Source of the DNA: Hygrophila difformis
Lineage: Eukaryota > Streptophyta > Magnoliopsida > Lamiales > Acanthaceae
Assembly: GCA_030278955.1 (NCBI GenBank)
Contig: JAOANR010000004.1
Coordinates: 52,579,459-52,643,458 of the forward strand
Reading direction: 5' to 3'
DNA length: 64,000 nucleotides
Position numbers and translations under genes: made by a program
Notes under the pieces: generated by a model
The model's input: the letters and a program-made list of their open reading frames with translations, nothing else
What the model was told of the DNA's origin: nothing
The model's database searches: none
In this document: positions 23,830 to 35,781 of the stretch, piece after piece
Position numbering within the stretch: position 1 is the first letter of the stretch
How the letters are laid out: the number at the start of each line of letters is the position of its first letter

Positions 23830-24500
23830 TAAAATAGTTGGGGGTTTTAGGCAGCTGGCCAGCGGAGGGGCGGCCTTCGGCCCAGCCCAACCCACAGGCG
23901 GATTGCGGGTCAGGCGGTCTTTTTAATTAATTAAAAAAAATTTATTATAAAATATTTTTATTTATTTAAATTTAATATATTATCTAATTTAAAATTAAAA
24001 GTATTTTTGAAAAAAAATAAAATGTTTTTTATATTATTTTTTAAGAAATTAGCTTTAAATTAATATAGAAAGTAATTTTTTTTTGTGGAACTATAAAAAG
24101 TAATATAAATAACCCAATAGATATGTACCGACCAAAAAATTGTTTTAGTTTAATTTAGTTAGCATCAAGTCAATTTCATAATTCTTTAGTAGTATTTTAC
24201 AAAAATAATGTATAAAATTAAATTATATATTATCAAATTAACGTTATATGATTTAAAATAACATATAACCAACAAACATTAATATAATCATCATGTTATT
24301 TAACTTTCATAGCAAACTTAAAAAATTAAAAAAAATAAAAAATAGCTTGGCCCGCAAGCTGACCCGCACCCGCCGCGTGCTTGCCCTAGCGACGACATGT
24401 TTAGACCGGCTTCGAAATGAGCATCTATTTGTTCAATCCAACACAACATTTAGGGAAGGTGGGGTGGGCTGGCCAACGGGCCCAACCAATTTTGACATTT
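23830..24500. other. Possible nested element with GC-rich GGCC borders
   Basis: GC-rich segments near 23850-23920 (containing GGCCTTCGGCCCAGCCCAAC) and 24345-24490 (GGGCTGGCCAACGGGCCCAAC) border an AT-rich middle. They stand out from the AT-rich Helitron body and may be the ends of another element. No clean inverted repeat or target duplication was established. Confidence 0.3.
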
Positions 24501-25296
24501 TTATGTAAAGTGGATATCATATATTTATATGTAAGTTATTACTTAATATTAAAGGTATAATAACACTCCAAAAATAAGAGAAAAAACTAATTTGATATTC
24601 AACTATTTTTAACTTCGTTTAATTGAATAGATATAATATGATAATTATGAATTAATTATTAAATGTATATTAGTCACTGCACGTTTATGTTCACAATGTT
24701 ACAAGATTATATTTTTTCTTTTTTCTTTTCTTTTTTTCCATCTCTATTACCATTATTCATGATTATAATTTTGCTATGTTTCTTTAAATTACTTTAAGTT
24801 CACATAAAGTTGAAGAACAATATTGATTTGGAAAAAATTGGGAAAATAAATCTAATAAACCGAAAGACGAATGTACTACATGATGACATTTATAAATTAA
24901 ATTAAGTAATGATTACAAATATATCTAGCAAAATGATATATTAAAAAATGCAAAATCAAATATATTACAAAAAAATTTATTGTAAATTTATAAATTAAGT
25001 AATGTAAAATTTTTATGCATGGGCTAAATCAATCAAATAAGAAGATTATGAAAATAGCTTGACTGTCAAAGTTACTAAACTACTTTGTCATATTTTTACT
25101 TACAAACCACTTTGTCATATTTTTCTCAATAATGTGGTTAGAAAATTGGCATAACCCAAAATTACGTAATAAAATATTTAAAAACTGAAAATATTATGTT
25201 ATTTCTTTTTTCAATGTAAATTTTACTTCCCGCGCATTGCGCGGGCGGGTATGCTAGTACTTTATCAATAACCACTCAACCATCCAACCACAATAT

Positions 25297-28058
25297 TGTA
25301 ACATCCCGATTAATTAACGCATAATTGATTTAAGTAATTGTGGTTAATTAATAAAGATAACTAATATGAATTTTTGTGTAAGGGAGTTATTGGATTGAAG
25401 TGGAAGTATAAGTGGGTAGCAAACCCACAAGTTAATAAGAGCCAAAGTGCTTAAAAAAAATGGACCGCGACTTGTTAGAATAAAAGAAGTTGGAAGGAGA
25501 CACAACATCATGACCCGATCCGGATATAATTTTTATTAAAAATGGGAAGTGGGTTTGAGACCCACCTTCCTCTCTCCATTTTTCCTTTTCTTCCCTTTCC
25601 CCATTTTTCCTTTCTTCTTCCTCTCTCCATTTCTTCTCCTTCCTGTAGCCCTCCTTGGCCAAGAACAATCTTCATATTGGCTTGAAATCAAGTTGGGAAA
25701 TTCATATTCATGCTTTTGGTAAGTGATTTATTGTTATTAGTTCTTGATTTTGTTAAGATTTGGAGGTGTTTTGGGTGTTGACCGTGGGTGAAAATTGGGG
25801 GTTTTTGTATTTTGTTGAGTTAAGCTTTAATCCTTGAATATTTAGACTCAAATATATGTTTTAGATATATTCGTGAGCTTAATGGTGTTGATTTTGGAGT
25901 TGGTTGTTGATTTTAGGTTTTGGGTTGATTTTGTTCGATTGAAGCTTGTAATCGACGAATCGGAGGCCGGTTTTTGTTGGAAGACATCAGGCAAGGGATT
26001 ATATTGCTTAAATTACGTGTTTGGGGGGTATTTGGGGGTCGGATTCCGGCGAAATCGCCGAAAACCGATTGGAAAATCGGAGAAGACGATGAACAGTAAC
26101 TGCTACAGTACTGCTACAGTAGGTGTACAGTAGTTACCGCGGTAACTCGCGTAGTTACCGCAGTAATTCGTCACAGTAATTACCACGGTAATTTGAACAG
26201 TAATTACCACGGTAATTTGAACAGTAACTTGTACAGTAGTTACCACAGTAACTTGCTACAGTAATTACTACAGTAATTCGCTACAGTAATTACCGCAGTA
26301 ACTCGCTACAGTAATTACAACAGTAACTTGCTACAGTAATCGCTACAGTACTGGGATGCGTATGTCACGCGTTGTACGCGCGCGGGTGCGCAGTGAGCGC
26401 AGGAAGGCTCTGTTTGGTCATTTTTGTGCGATTTTGATTATATAATGATGTTTTCTTTGCACCAATTATTGTTATGACTTCCCCAAATGTTATTGGTAAA
26501 CCTGGGATAATCAATTGGCCCGTGGGGGTTGCTGAATTGCTTAGGGGAACTGTTGAATTATTATATCATTAATGCCTTAGCCTAGAGGGCTATGTATTGA
26601 ATTCCTTATATGTTGAGAAGCATGCGAACCTAGTGTGTACGTGTTTGAATATCACTGTATTGTTATATGCATGTTATTGCAGTGGAATTGGCAGTTATTA
26701 ACCCGATGGGTTGTTATAATGTTTATGATTGATCGGGCAGCCTTCACAAGTGTTGTTGAGTCCCGATGACCCTGCGGGGTGGATTATTGGTTGTTATTCC
26801 TGTTGGCCCTTTTGGGCTGGTTATTATAATGCATGGTATTGCATTATGAATGGATGGACATAATGGAAATGTCTGATCGGGCAGCCTTTACCGGTGTTGT
26901 TGAGTCCCGATGACCCTGCGGGGTGGATTATTGGTTGTTATTCCTGTTGGCCCTTTTGGGCTGGTTATTATAATGCATGGTATTGCATTATAAATGGATG
27001 GACATATTGGAAATGTCTGATCGGGCAGCCTTTACCGGTGTTGTTGAGTCCCGATGGCCCTGCGGGGTGATTATTAGGCTGTGATGCCTGTGATTTGGCT
27101 GCGATGCCTGTGATTATTTGGCTGTTATGCCTGTGATTAGGTTGTGATGCCTGTGGTCCCTGCGGGGATGGTGTATGTTACCCTGTAACGGGTTGGAGTT
27201 GATGATATCCTCACCCGTGGGTTCATACCGCCCGGGTTTAGGTTGCCGGCTAGGCATATTCAATTGCATTTGCATATAGGGTAGATAGGTGTATGTTAGG
27301 CCATGCATCACGTGCATAAATTGTATGTCTGTGGTTGAAGCACCGGTATGGGATGGTGTGATGATTTATTTATGTCAATTGTATGATCGTGGTTGAAGCA
27401 CCGGTATGGGACGGTGTGGTGTTTAACTGCTTTATTTATATTCTGCCGTTATTAATATGTTTATTTATTACCTATATTTACTATCTTAAGATGTGGTTCT
27501 GTTTTCCCTTACTCCCCGGCACGTAGCCTTGCTCAGTACGTTGTACTAACCCCCTTTGCTTTTGTCTGTTTTATAGATCCTGCTGGAGGCGCTGGAGCAT
27601 GATTTAGGTTTGGGGTATTGAGAGATCACATAGATAGGAGTATATAGGACGCGTTCATTATGCTAATGTGATATTATGTGACTATCTGTGGTTGGTATTT
27701 GGACTACTGCTGGTTGAGGCCTGTGAGCTTGGGATTTACATACTGTCGGCCGGTGGCCTTATGTGATTTACAGCTTTGGGCTGGTAGCCCTGTTTGAGAT
27801 ATTGGTATGCTGTTGGGAGGCTTGTAGCCTGGATGGGTCGCTGGGACCGTTATTTGATTATTATTGGGTGACATTTTTATGTGCCTATGTGTTTTTAATT
27901 TATTTATAGCTTCTGCATTAAACTGGATTAATCAGATGATCACTTTAGGTTTACCCAGTGTTGTACTAGCTGTTTTAAATTAGCTGGCCACTAGTTTAGA
28001 ATAGTTAGTACATCGGTAATGCTTGCGAAAATCAGGTTTGAATTTTCGGGGTGTTACA
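25297..28058 (+). repeat. 5' LTR of gypsy element 2 (2.76 kb)
   Basis: Begins TGTAACATCCCG and ends GGGGTGTTACA. It contains an array of ACAGTAATTACC/GCAGTAACT units (about 26090-26360) and a 144-base tandem repeat beginning GATCGGGCAGCC at 26731, 26875 and 27019 (about 2.3 copies). Twice, near 27332 and 27392, it carries the GAAGCACCGGTATGGGA block also seen in LTR 1. The minus-strand frame 25432-25668 and the plus-strand frame 25873-26133 are mirrored in the 3' LTR and are not supported as genes. Confidence 0.9.
26090..26360. repeat. ACAGTAATTACCGCAGTAACT tandem array in LTR
   Basis: Roughly a dozen alternating units of (A)CAGTAATTACC and (A)CAGTAACTTG or CGCTACAGTAAT. The matching array in the 3' LTR (about 32157-32445) has a different unit order at its left end, so it changes quickly. 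Confidence 0.8.
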
Positions 28059-28061
28059 GAG

Positions 28062-28073
28062 TGGTATCAGAGC
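28062..28073 (+). other. tRNA-Met primer-binding site of gypsy element 2
   Basis: TGGTATCAGAGC, complementary to the 3' end of plant initiator tRNA-Met, three bases after the LTR end. Confidence 0.93.
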
Positions 28074-28933
28074 CTGTGTGCTCTTTTATCTTATTAAAAC
28101 TTGTATAGACATAGGTGGTGAGCTGTGTGTGGGGTACATATAGCATATAATTGTATTTTTATTATATCTGATTATTTCTGCGCACACCAGGTTAATTCAC
28201 AGTTGGGGAACTGTGAGGGAACCATGGTACTCCAGTCAGGATCCTTGTTATCTCACAGTTATTGAGGACTATGAATGACTTTTGATCGTTTATTTAATTT
28301 TGTCATTTATATATACTGCTTTGTATATGATTGGTGATTTCTGCTAACATTGTTTGTTGATGTTCTAATCTAAGTTGACTGAATAGTCTGGAAAGGCCTC
28401 ATGGAAGCCTGGGCTATTCGAATGGCGATCCAATCGGGATCAATCTGTTGAATGGTGTACAGATGGGTTTGACGTACCCTCGAGAGTGAGATAGGGTACT
28501 GAGAAAGTCTCCATTGTGCGATAACCCACTGGGGTGATATAGATATTTGCAGTCCGCCTGCATGCGAAGGATGGTGGAAACCATTTCGAGGCAATGCCAG
28601 TGAGGGTATAGTCGGATTTGGTTAAAACGAATAATGATATGAAGTGGCATAGAATTGACACTGGGTCAATCAAAAGAACATTAGATGGTTTTCGAAGCGT
28701 TGAATGCCTGTCGCCTGAGACGAGGCAAGGTGACTGTTCTGCATAGAAAGATCGGTAATGTGAAGGGGCCGATATCACTGGGGCGAGTCCGAACTAGGGG
28801 ACTTCCTAGTATGTTGTCTTTATGTGATGGAAAAGTTACGTTGATTGGATAACGTTTTGGCATGTGTGTAATTCATGTATCATAGGTGTTTCTTCTTGAC
28901 TCTCTGGTTAAGAGATAAACCCGTTTCCCTGAT

Positions 28934-31250
28934 ATGGGAATTATTTTTGTCGCATTTTGTGTTGCTGTTATTGTGTTTGATTCTGGAGCCTTATGTTCAT
29001 TTGAGACTCTAAATTTCATTCGTAAGCATGGAGTAGATGCTACCACTGCTACGAATCCTTCTGCCTTAGTACTGTGCGATTCGGAAGCCTCGTGTTATTT
29101 AGTGGCTTTGCGAATTGTACAAGAGCACAGAGTAGGACCGTTGGCGTCGTACCACATGCTAGTTTCTTTACCTTCGGGTGATAATATTTGTAGTGATCAT
29201 TTGGTGCAAGATGCTGTGTTGAGCATCAAGGGTCATGAATTCAGAGGGCTGACCTGGTGGTCTATAGCCTGACTGATTTTTTACGTAATACTGGGCATGG
29301 ATTGGCTGTTTTGCCATCATGCTGTGATTGATTGTGGTATTTCATGAATATCCTTTTAGGATTCTTTGGGTAAGTGTGTTTCTTACTGACATCCTTTGAT
29401 TCCACCTGTTATTGGTGTGGTTTCTGTTGCCTTGTTGTGTGACTTGATATCTAGGGGTTGTTCTATTTCCCTGTGGCAAATGAGGGATCTTCGAGCAGAA
29501 GTTTCTGCTTCTTCGAATGTCCCTGTTGTATCTGAGTTCGGGGATTTATTTCCCGATAAAATTCCTGGTCTCCCACCTCCTCGGGAGATTGATTTTACTA
29601 TTGAGTTGATGCCTGATGCAACTTCTATTTCTAAAGCTCATTATCATATGGCTCCTGTGAACTGAAGGAGTTGAAGGATCAATTGAATGAGTTTACCAAT
29701 AAGGGGTATATTCAGCCGAGTAGCTCGCCTTGAGGAGCTCATGTTTTGTTTGTTAAGAAGAATGATGGGTCGATGAGGAAGTGCATCGATTCCAGAGGTT
29801 TGAACCGAATCACGGGAAAAACAAGTATCCTTTACCTTGGATTGAGAATCTGTTTGATTAGTTGAGAGGGGCCAGTATGTTCAGTAAGATTGATTTGAGA
29901 TCGGGCTACCACCAGATATGGGTGGCGAAGGCTGATAGGCCTAAGACAGCTTTCAGGACTCGTTATGGACATTTTGAATTCACGGTCATGCCTTTTGGTT
30001 TGACTAACACACTAGCGATCTTCATGGATCTCATGTATAGGGTATTCCATCCCCTGCTGGATGTGTGTGTGGTTGTGTTCATAGATGATATCCTGGTTTA
30101 TTCGCCAATGCGTGAGACACACGGGTCACTTGAGGGCGGTCTTGAACGTATTGCGAGAGCATATGTTGTATGCTAAACTCTCCAAATGTGAATTTTGGTT
30201 GGAGAGTGTGTCTTTTCCGGGACACATTGTTTCCAGTAATGGTATATCTGTTGATCCTGCCAAGGTAGAAGCTGTGTTGAAATGGCAAGCCACAAACATT
30301 GTGGGGGAGATACGGGGTTTCTTGGATCTTGTTAGTTACTACAATAGGTTTATTGAGGGATTTTCTAGCATTGCTAGACCTCAGATGAGATTGTTCTGTA
30401 ACGATGTTAAATTCCAGTGGGATGATGATTGTGAGCGTTCGAACTTTGGAAGAATGTAATGACAAAGGCATTTGTATTGACTCTACCTCATGAGTCAGGT
30501 GAGTACGAAGTTTTGACCAACACCTCACTTAAAGGTTTGGGTGGTGTGTTGATGCAGAATGAGAATTGTGATCAATAGAACTACCCGACGCATGATTTGA
30601 AGACGGAAGTGGTAGTTCATGTTTTGAAAATCTAGTGGCTCCCTTTGAGGCATTGTATGGGAGAAAGCGTATGAGTCCATTATGTTGGAATGATCCAATA
30701 GATAAGGTGAATGTGGGTCCTGAGATGATTGAGCAGACAATCGAGTTGGTGAAGATCATCAGGGATCGAATGAAAGAGGTTCAGGACAGACAGTGGAGCT
30801 ATGCTGATTTAGCTCGTCGAGATGTGGAGTTTGAGGTTGGTGATAGCATATTTTTGCGGGTATCGCCTCTGAAAGGGGTACGCCTGTTTAGTAAGAAGCC
30901 AAGCTGATTCCGAGATATATATTGGATCCTATGAGATTGTGGAGAGAGTTGGTAAAGTGGCTTATAGGGTGATTTTGCCAGCTGAAGTGGGACGAGCCCA
31001 TGATATGTTCTATACTTCCCAATTCAGGAAATTTTTTTTTGATCCAGCTAAGATCATTCAGCTTGCTAAAGTTGAATTGGATGCTAGTCTTAATTTCGAG
31101 GAGTTCCAGATCGGGTGATTGATACAAATGATGAGGTTCCGATGAATAAAACCATGTTGATGGTTAAGGTGTTGTGGTCTAGACACAGAGCTGAATATGC
31201 TACTTGAAGAAACTGGGGAGCGTATGAAACTGAAGTAGCCAGACTTTAAT
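28934..31250 (+). pseudogene. Degenerate gypsy pol (protease, RT, partial integrase)
   Basis: Readable pieces in shifting frames: a protease-like VIVFDSGALCSF (about 28970-29000); an RT entry block from 29540; the RT core at 29880-30108 with [20 protein letters not shown] and [10 protein letters not shown]; part of RNase H to about 30550; and the integrase C-terminal region with FEALYGRKRMSPLCW at about 30640 and GDSIFLRVSPLKG at about 30840. Most of RNase H and the integrase core are missing, and many stops are present. No gag was recognised in 28074-28930. The element cannot code for its own movement. Confidence 0.85.
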
Positions 31251-31340
31251 TTTTACTTCTCATAAAGAAGTAACATTTTTCCCTTGATTGTTCATTGATG
31301 ATCATGTGGTTGATTATGCATTTCGGGGGCGAAATGATCC

Positions 31341-31354
31341 TAAAGGGGAGAGAT
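31341..31354 (+). other. Polypurine tract of gypsy element 2
   Basis: TAAAGGGGAGAGAT immediately before the 3' LTR start, similar in position and sequence to the tract of element 1. Confidence 0.75.
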
Positions 31355-33729
31355 TGTAACATCCCGATTAATTAACGCATAATTGATTTAAGTAATTGTG
31401 GTTAATTAATAAAGATAACTAATATGAATTTTTGTGTAAAGGAGTTATTGGATTGAAGTGGAAGTATAAGTGGGTAGCAAACCCACAAGTTAATAAGAGC
31501 CAAAGTGCTTAAAAAAAATGGACCGCGACTTGTTAGAATAAAAGAAGTTGGAAGGAGACACAACATCATGACCCGATCCGGATATAATTTTTATTAAAAA
31601 TGGGAAGTGGGTTTGAGACCCACCTTCCTCTCTCCATTTTTCCTTTTCTTCCCTTTCCCCATTTTTCATTTCTTCTTCCTCTCTCCATTTCTTCTCCTTC
31701 CCGTAGCCCTCCTTGGCCAAGAACAATCTTCATATTGGCTTGAAATCAAGTTGGAAAATTCATATTCATGCTTTTGGTAAGTGATTTATTGTTATTAGTT
31801 CTTGATTTTGTTAAGATTTGGAGGTGTTTTGGGTGTTGACCATGGGTGAAAATTGGGGGTTTTTGTATTTTATTGAGTTAAGCTTTAATCCTTGAATATT
31901 TAGACTCAAATATATGTTTTAGATATATTCGTGAGCTTAATGGTGTTGATTTTGGAGTTGGTTGTTGATTTTAGGTTTTGGGTTGATTTTGTTCGATTGA
32001 AGCTTGTAATCGACGAATCGGAGGCCGATTTTTGTTGGAAGACATCAGGCAAGGGATTATATTGCTTAAATTACGTGTTTGGGGGGGGGGGGGATTTGGG
32101 GGTCGGATTCCGGCGAAATCGCCGGAAAATCGATTGGAAAATCGGAGAAGACGATGAACAGTAACTGCTACAGTAATTCGTCACAGTAATTACCGCGTTA
32201 ACTCGCGTAGTTACTGCAGTAATTCGTCACAGTAATTACCACGGTAATTTGAACAGTAATTACCACGGTAATTTGAACAGTAACTACCACAGTAACTTGT
32301 ACAGTAGTTACCGCAGTAACTCACTACAGTAGTTACCGCAGTAACTTGCTACGGTAATTACTACAGTAATTCGCTACAGTAATTACCGCAGTAACTCGCT
32401 ACAGTAATTACAACAGTAACTTGCTACAGTAATCGCTACAGTACTGGGCTGCGTATGTCACGCGTTGTACGCGCGCGGGCGCGCAGTGAGCGCAGGAAGG
32501 CTCTGTTTGGTCATTTTTGTGCGATTTTGATTATATAATGATGTTTTCTTTGCACCAATTATTGTTATGACTTCCCCAAATGTTATTGGTAAACCTGGGA
32601 TAATCAATTGGCCCGTGGGGGTTGCTGAATTGCTTAGGGGAACTGTTGAATTATTATATCATTAATGCCTTAGCCTAGAGGGCTATGTATTGAATTCCTT
32701 ATATGTTGAGAAGCATGCGAACCTAGTGTGTAGGTGCTTGAATATCACTGTATTGTTATATGCATGTTATTGCAGTGGAATTGGCAGTTATTAACCCGAT
32801 GGGTTGTTATAATGTTTATGATTGATCGGGCAGCCTTCACAGGTGTTGTTGAGTCCCGATGACCCTGCGGGGTGGATTATTGGTTGTTATTCCTGTTGGC
32901 CCTTTTGGGCTGGTTATTATAATGCATGGTATTGCATTATGAATGGATGGACATAATGGAAATGTCTGATCGGGCAGCCTTTACCGGTGTTGTTGAGTCC
33001 CGATGACCCTGCGGGGTGGATTATTGGTTGTTATTCCTGTTGGCCCTTTTGGGCTGGTTATTATAATGCATGGTATTGCATTATGAATGGATGGACATAT
33101 TGGAAATGTCTGATCGGGCAGCCTTTACCGGTGTTGTTGAGTCCCGATGACCCTGCGGGGTGATTATTAGGCTGTGATGCCTGTGATTTGGCTGCGATGC
33201 ATGTGATTATTTGGTTGTTATGCCTGTGATTAGGCTGTGATGCCTGTGGTCCCTGCGGGGATGGTGTATGTTACCCTGTAACGGGTTGGAGTTGATGATA
33301 TCCTCACCCGTGGGTTCATACCGTCCGGGTTTAGGTTGCCGGCTAGGCATATTCAATTGCATTTGCATATAGGGTAGATAGGTGTATGTTAGGCCATGCA
33401 TCACGTGCATAAATTGTATGTCTGTGGTTGAAGCACCGGTATGGGATGGTGTGATGATTTATTTATGTCAATTGTATGATCGTGGTTGAAGCACCGGTAT
33501 GGGACGGTGTGGTGTTTAACTGCTTTATTTATATTCTGCCGTTATTAATATGTTTATTTATTACCTATATTTACTATCTTAAGATGTGGTTCTGTTTTCC
33601 CTTACTCCCCGGCACGTAGCCTTGCTCAGTACGTTGTACTGACCCCCTTTGCTTTTGTCTGTTTTATAGATCCTGCTGGAGGCGCTGGAGCATGATTTGG
33701 GTTTGGGGTATTGAGAGATCACATAGATA
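31355..33729 (+). repeat. 3' LTR of gypsy element 2, truncated
   Basis: Starts TGTAACATCCCG and matches the 5' LTR almost base for base until ACATAGATA (33721-33729); the last roughly 430 bases of the LTR are missing and MITE-like sequence follows. A G-run at about 32082-32093 is longer than in the 5' LTR. Confidence 0.88.
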
Positions 33730-33990
33730 TTTGGAAAAAATAGTCGACTTTTTGTTTGACTTTTTGACACTGTTCATTGTTCAACTTTGACTCGATTTTA
33801 TTGGAAATATATATTTGGAAAAAATAGTCGAGCTGGATCTTGTTAGAATCGTGTATAATTATGTAGTTTTAGAATATATATTTCACATAATTTTCTGTTG
33901 TATATATTTTGAGATATTAATGAAAATTTAAAACGTGCATTGAATTGTGTGCAAAAGTCAAAGAAGACAAGTTAAATGGGATGGAGGGAG
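33730..33990. mobile_element. Stowaway-like MITE, left end lost or rearranged
   Basis: The right end GGGATGGAGGGAG is followed by TA (33991-33992) and the interior matches the family (TTGACTCGATTTTATTG, AACGTGCATTGAATTGTGTG). The left CTCCCTCCG end is absent and a 20-base TTTGGAAAAAATAGTCGA motif appears twice (about 33730 and 33812). The break coincides with the truncated LTR, so one deletion may have removed both. Confidence 0.7.
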
Positions 33991-33992
33991 TA

Positions 33993-35781
33993 TTTCCTTA
34001 ATTCATAGAAAAATCCCATTATTCATTTTCACAGCTTTCATATGTATAATAATTATACTCCCTCCGTCCCACAATAATGTTTCCATTTGACTTTTTGACA
34101 CTGTTCAATGTTCATTATTCAACTTTGACTCGATATTATTGTAATTATATATTTGAAAAAAATAGTCGAGTTCGGTCTTGTTAGATTCGTCAAATCGTAT
34201 AGTTTTAGAATATATATTTTACATAATTTCTACTTGTATATATTTTGAGATATTAACAATTTAAAAAGTGCATTGGATTGTGTGTAGAAATGAAATGGGA
34301 ACATTATTGTGGGACGGAGGGAGTATTAATTATTACGTATACATATAGATATATTTTATTTTTTATTTCATAAGGAATATGCGGTTATACTTTATTTTGT
34401 TGAGAGTCCTATAGCCCTGGGCCATTTGTTAGTTCTTTTTTTCTTTTTCTTTTTAAATTTCTTTGTACTTTTATTTTACTTCTATTTTGTAGCCCATAAC
34501 CCAATAATTTTCATCGACTTGTTCTCTTTTTGTAACTGTATTTTTTGACGTATATCGATTATTTTCAGACCACTCTTTTTCTTGGTCGGATTTTGTATAT
34601 ACATTGTTGTCTTTTTTTTTTAAAAAAAAATAATAATAAAAAATAAAAATAAAATCTACAATACAAATTTACTAATTAACCATCAAATGTATTCTAACGT
34701 GATTAACTACTTAGAGTACATGCAAGAGGGGTGCCATTGAATTTAATTTATAAAATAAAGGAGCACAAGCCCATCTCGTGCCTCGTGGATTCAAATGGGT
34801 AAGATATTTAAAATGAAAACAAGAAAAGAAAAAGAATGCAGGTGAGGTGAAATTAGATGGATATAAAGAAGAAAATGCATGAGAGTTTTGATGTAGAGTT
34901 GTTACACCAAAGTCAAGGCTCCCGAGTCAATAATGTCAATAATTAAACTAAACTCTCCAAAGGGAAAACGTCTGTTCACATCAACACCATTTGCATTTTC
35001 TCTATCCGATGGGCGATAGAAGCCTTATGGACCGACCACTAAGGTTGAAAAACCACCTCAACTGTCCCATGGTCTCCACTTCAATTCAAACCATTCATGT
35101 TTCAAAGCTAAGGGTCAGAATCAGATTTCACAATAATAAGTTCAGTACATGTTATAACACATATGTGTGTTGAGTAATACTTACTTGCCTTTGATGCCCT
35201 TTCTGAGGAAGATATTCCATCATCTCCCAAAACATTTGGCAGATCCAAGAATTTTGAACCAGAGTATATTATTCGGTTACAGCCATAAGGCGAGCTAAGA
35301 AAAAAAAAACAAATATCAAGATAAAAAACTTAACCACGGCCCCAACCGGCTCACAGGCTGGGTTCATTAAAGAATATTAAAATCAATTTAGAGCATCGAG
35401 TTCATACCGGCTGTACTTTTCTGTAATTTTAAAACATGAATTGAACTTGCACTGAAAGCAAATCTAAAGTTGGCATTGAACTTTTGTGCACCCTAATAAC
35501 TCAAATTAAGAATATACTAGCTAACTTCCAACCCAAAATCGAATACATTTAAATACCATTCTGAATATGCATCTTATTGAATAATGAATAATACAATCTA
35601 CACAGAATCGATATTGCCACAAAATGCTTATAAATAAAAATTTAAAATTAAGATGAATATTATACAGTACGGATCTAGAACTTATGCATAGAAACACACA
35701 AATACTTTTAATCTCTCAACCCATTCATAATCTCACATACATTTTCCTTTTTCACATACTGAACATTTCAGCTTGTAACCC
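33993..35781. other. Duplicated RBR upstream spacer, no gene
   Basis: From 33995 to about 35400 this is colinear with 14870-16850, i.e. the spacer next to RBR paralogue 1. It is therefore the far part of the original RBR 2 upstream spacer, pushed away by TE insertions. A MITE is at 34058-34323. The 60-codon frame at 34991-35173 has no support. 35401-35781 holds nothing recognisable and probably includes the receptor kinase 3' UTR. Confidence 0.65.
34058..34323. mobile_element. Stowaway-like MITE (266 bp), long inverted ends
   Basis: CTCCCTCCGTCCCACAATAA at the left pairs with the right end TTATTGTGGGACGGAGGGAG, a perfect 20-base inverted repeat; TA on both sides (34056-34057, 34324-34325). 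The homologous spacer at about 15110 lacks it. Confidence 0.95.

Larger units (their letters stand above)
21268..25257 (+). mobile_element. Non-autonomous Helitron, second family (4.0 kb)
   Basis: The 5' end TCTATATATATAAAAG starts at 21268 and is preceded by A. The 3' end has the hairpin CCCGCGCA/TGCGCGGG at about 25229-25246, then CTAG at 25254-25257 followed by T. This terminus differs from the CCCGTCGA family. No helicase or other coding relic was recognised in the AT-rich body. A second 5'-like end (TCTATATAAGTATTATAATC, about 21682) followed by the same CCCCCCACTTCCCCACCCC stretch suggests a nested or tandem 5' end. A MITE is nested at 23344-23603. Confidence 0.7.
25297..33729 (+). mobile_element. 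Ty3/gypsy element 2, non-autonomous, 3' LTR truncated
   Basis: Layout: 5' LTR 25297-28058, tRNA-Met primer site 28062-28073, internal region 28059-31354 with dead pol, polypurine tract, 3' LTR 31355-33729 cut short by about 430 bases. The internal region of 3.3 kb is too short for full gag-pol. AATAT (25292-25296) precedes the 5' LTR, but the matching 3' duplication is lost with the truncated LTR. The two LTRs differ only at scattered positions, suggesting a recent insertion. Confidence 0.88.

Noticed and set aside
25432..26133. Frames repeated in both gypsy LTRs (also 31490-32164)
   Set aside because: Their repetition is explained by LTR duplication; no domain and no start or splice support.
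26090..27070. Regular direct repeats resembling a CRISPR array
   Set aside because: Units are short, variable and lack unique spacers of constant length; they are tandem repeats inside a plant LTR and recur in the other LTR.
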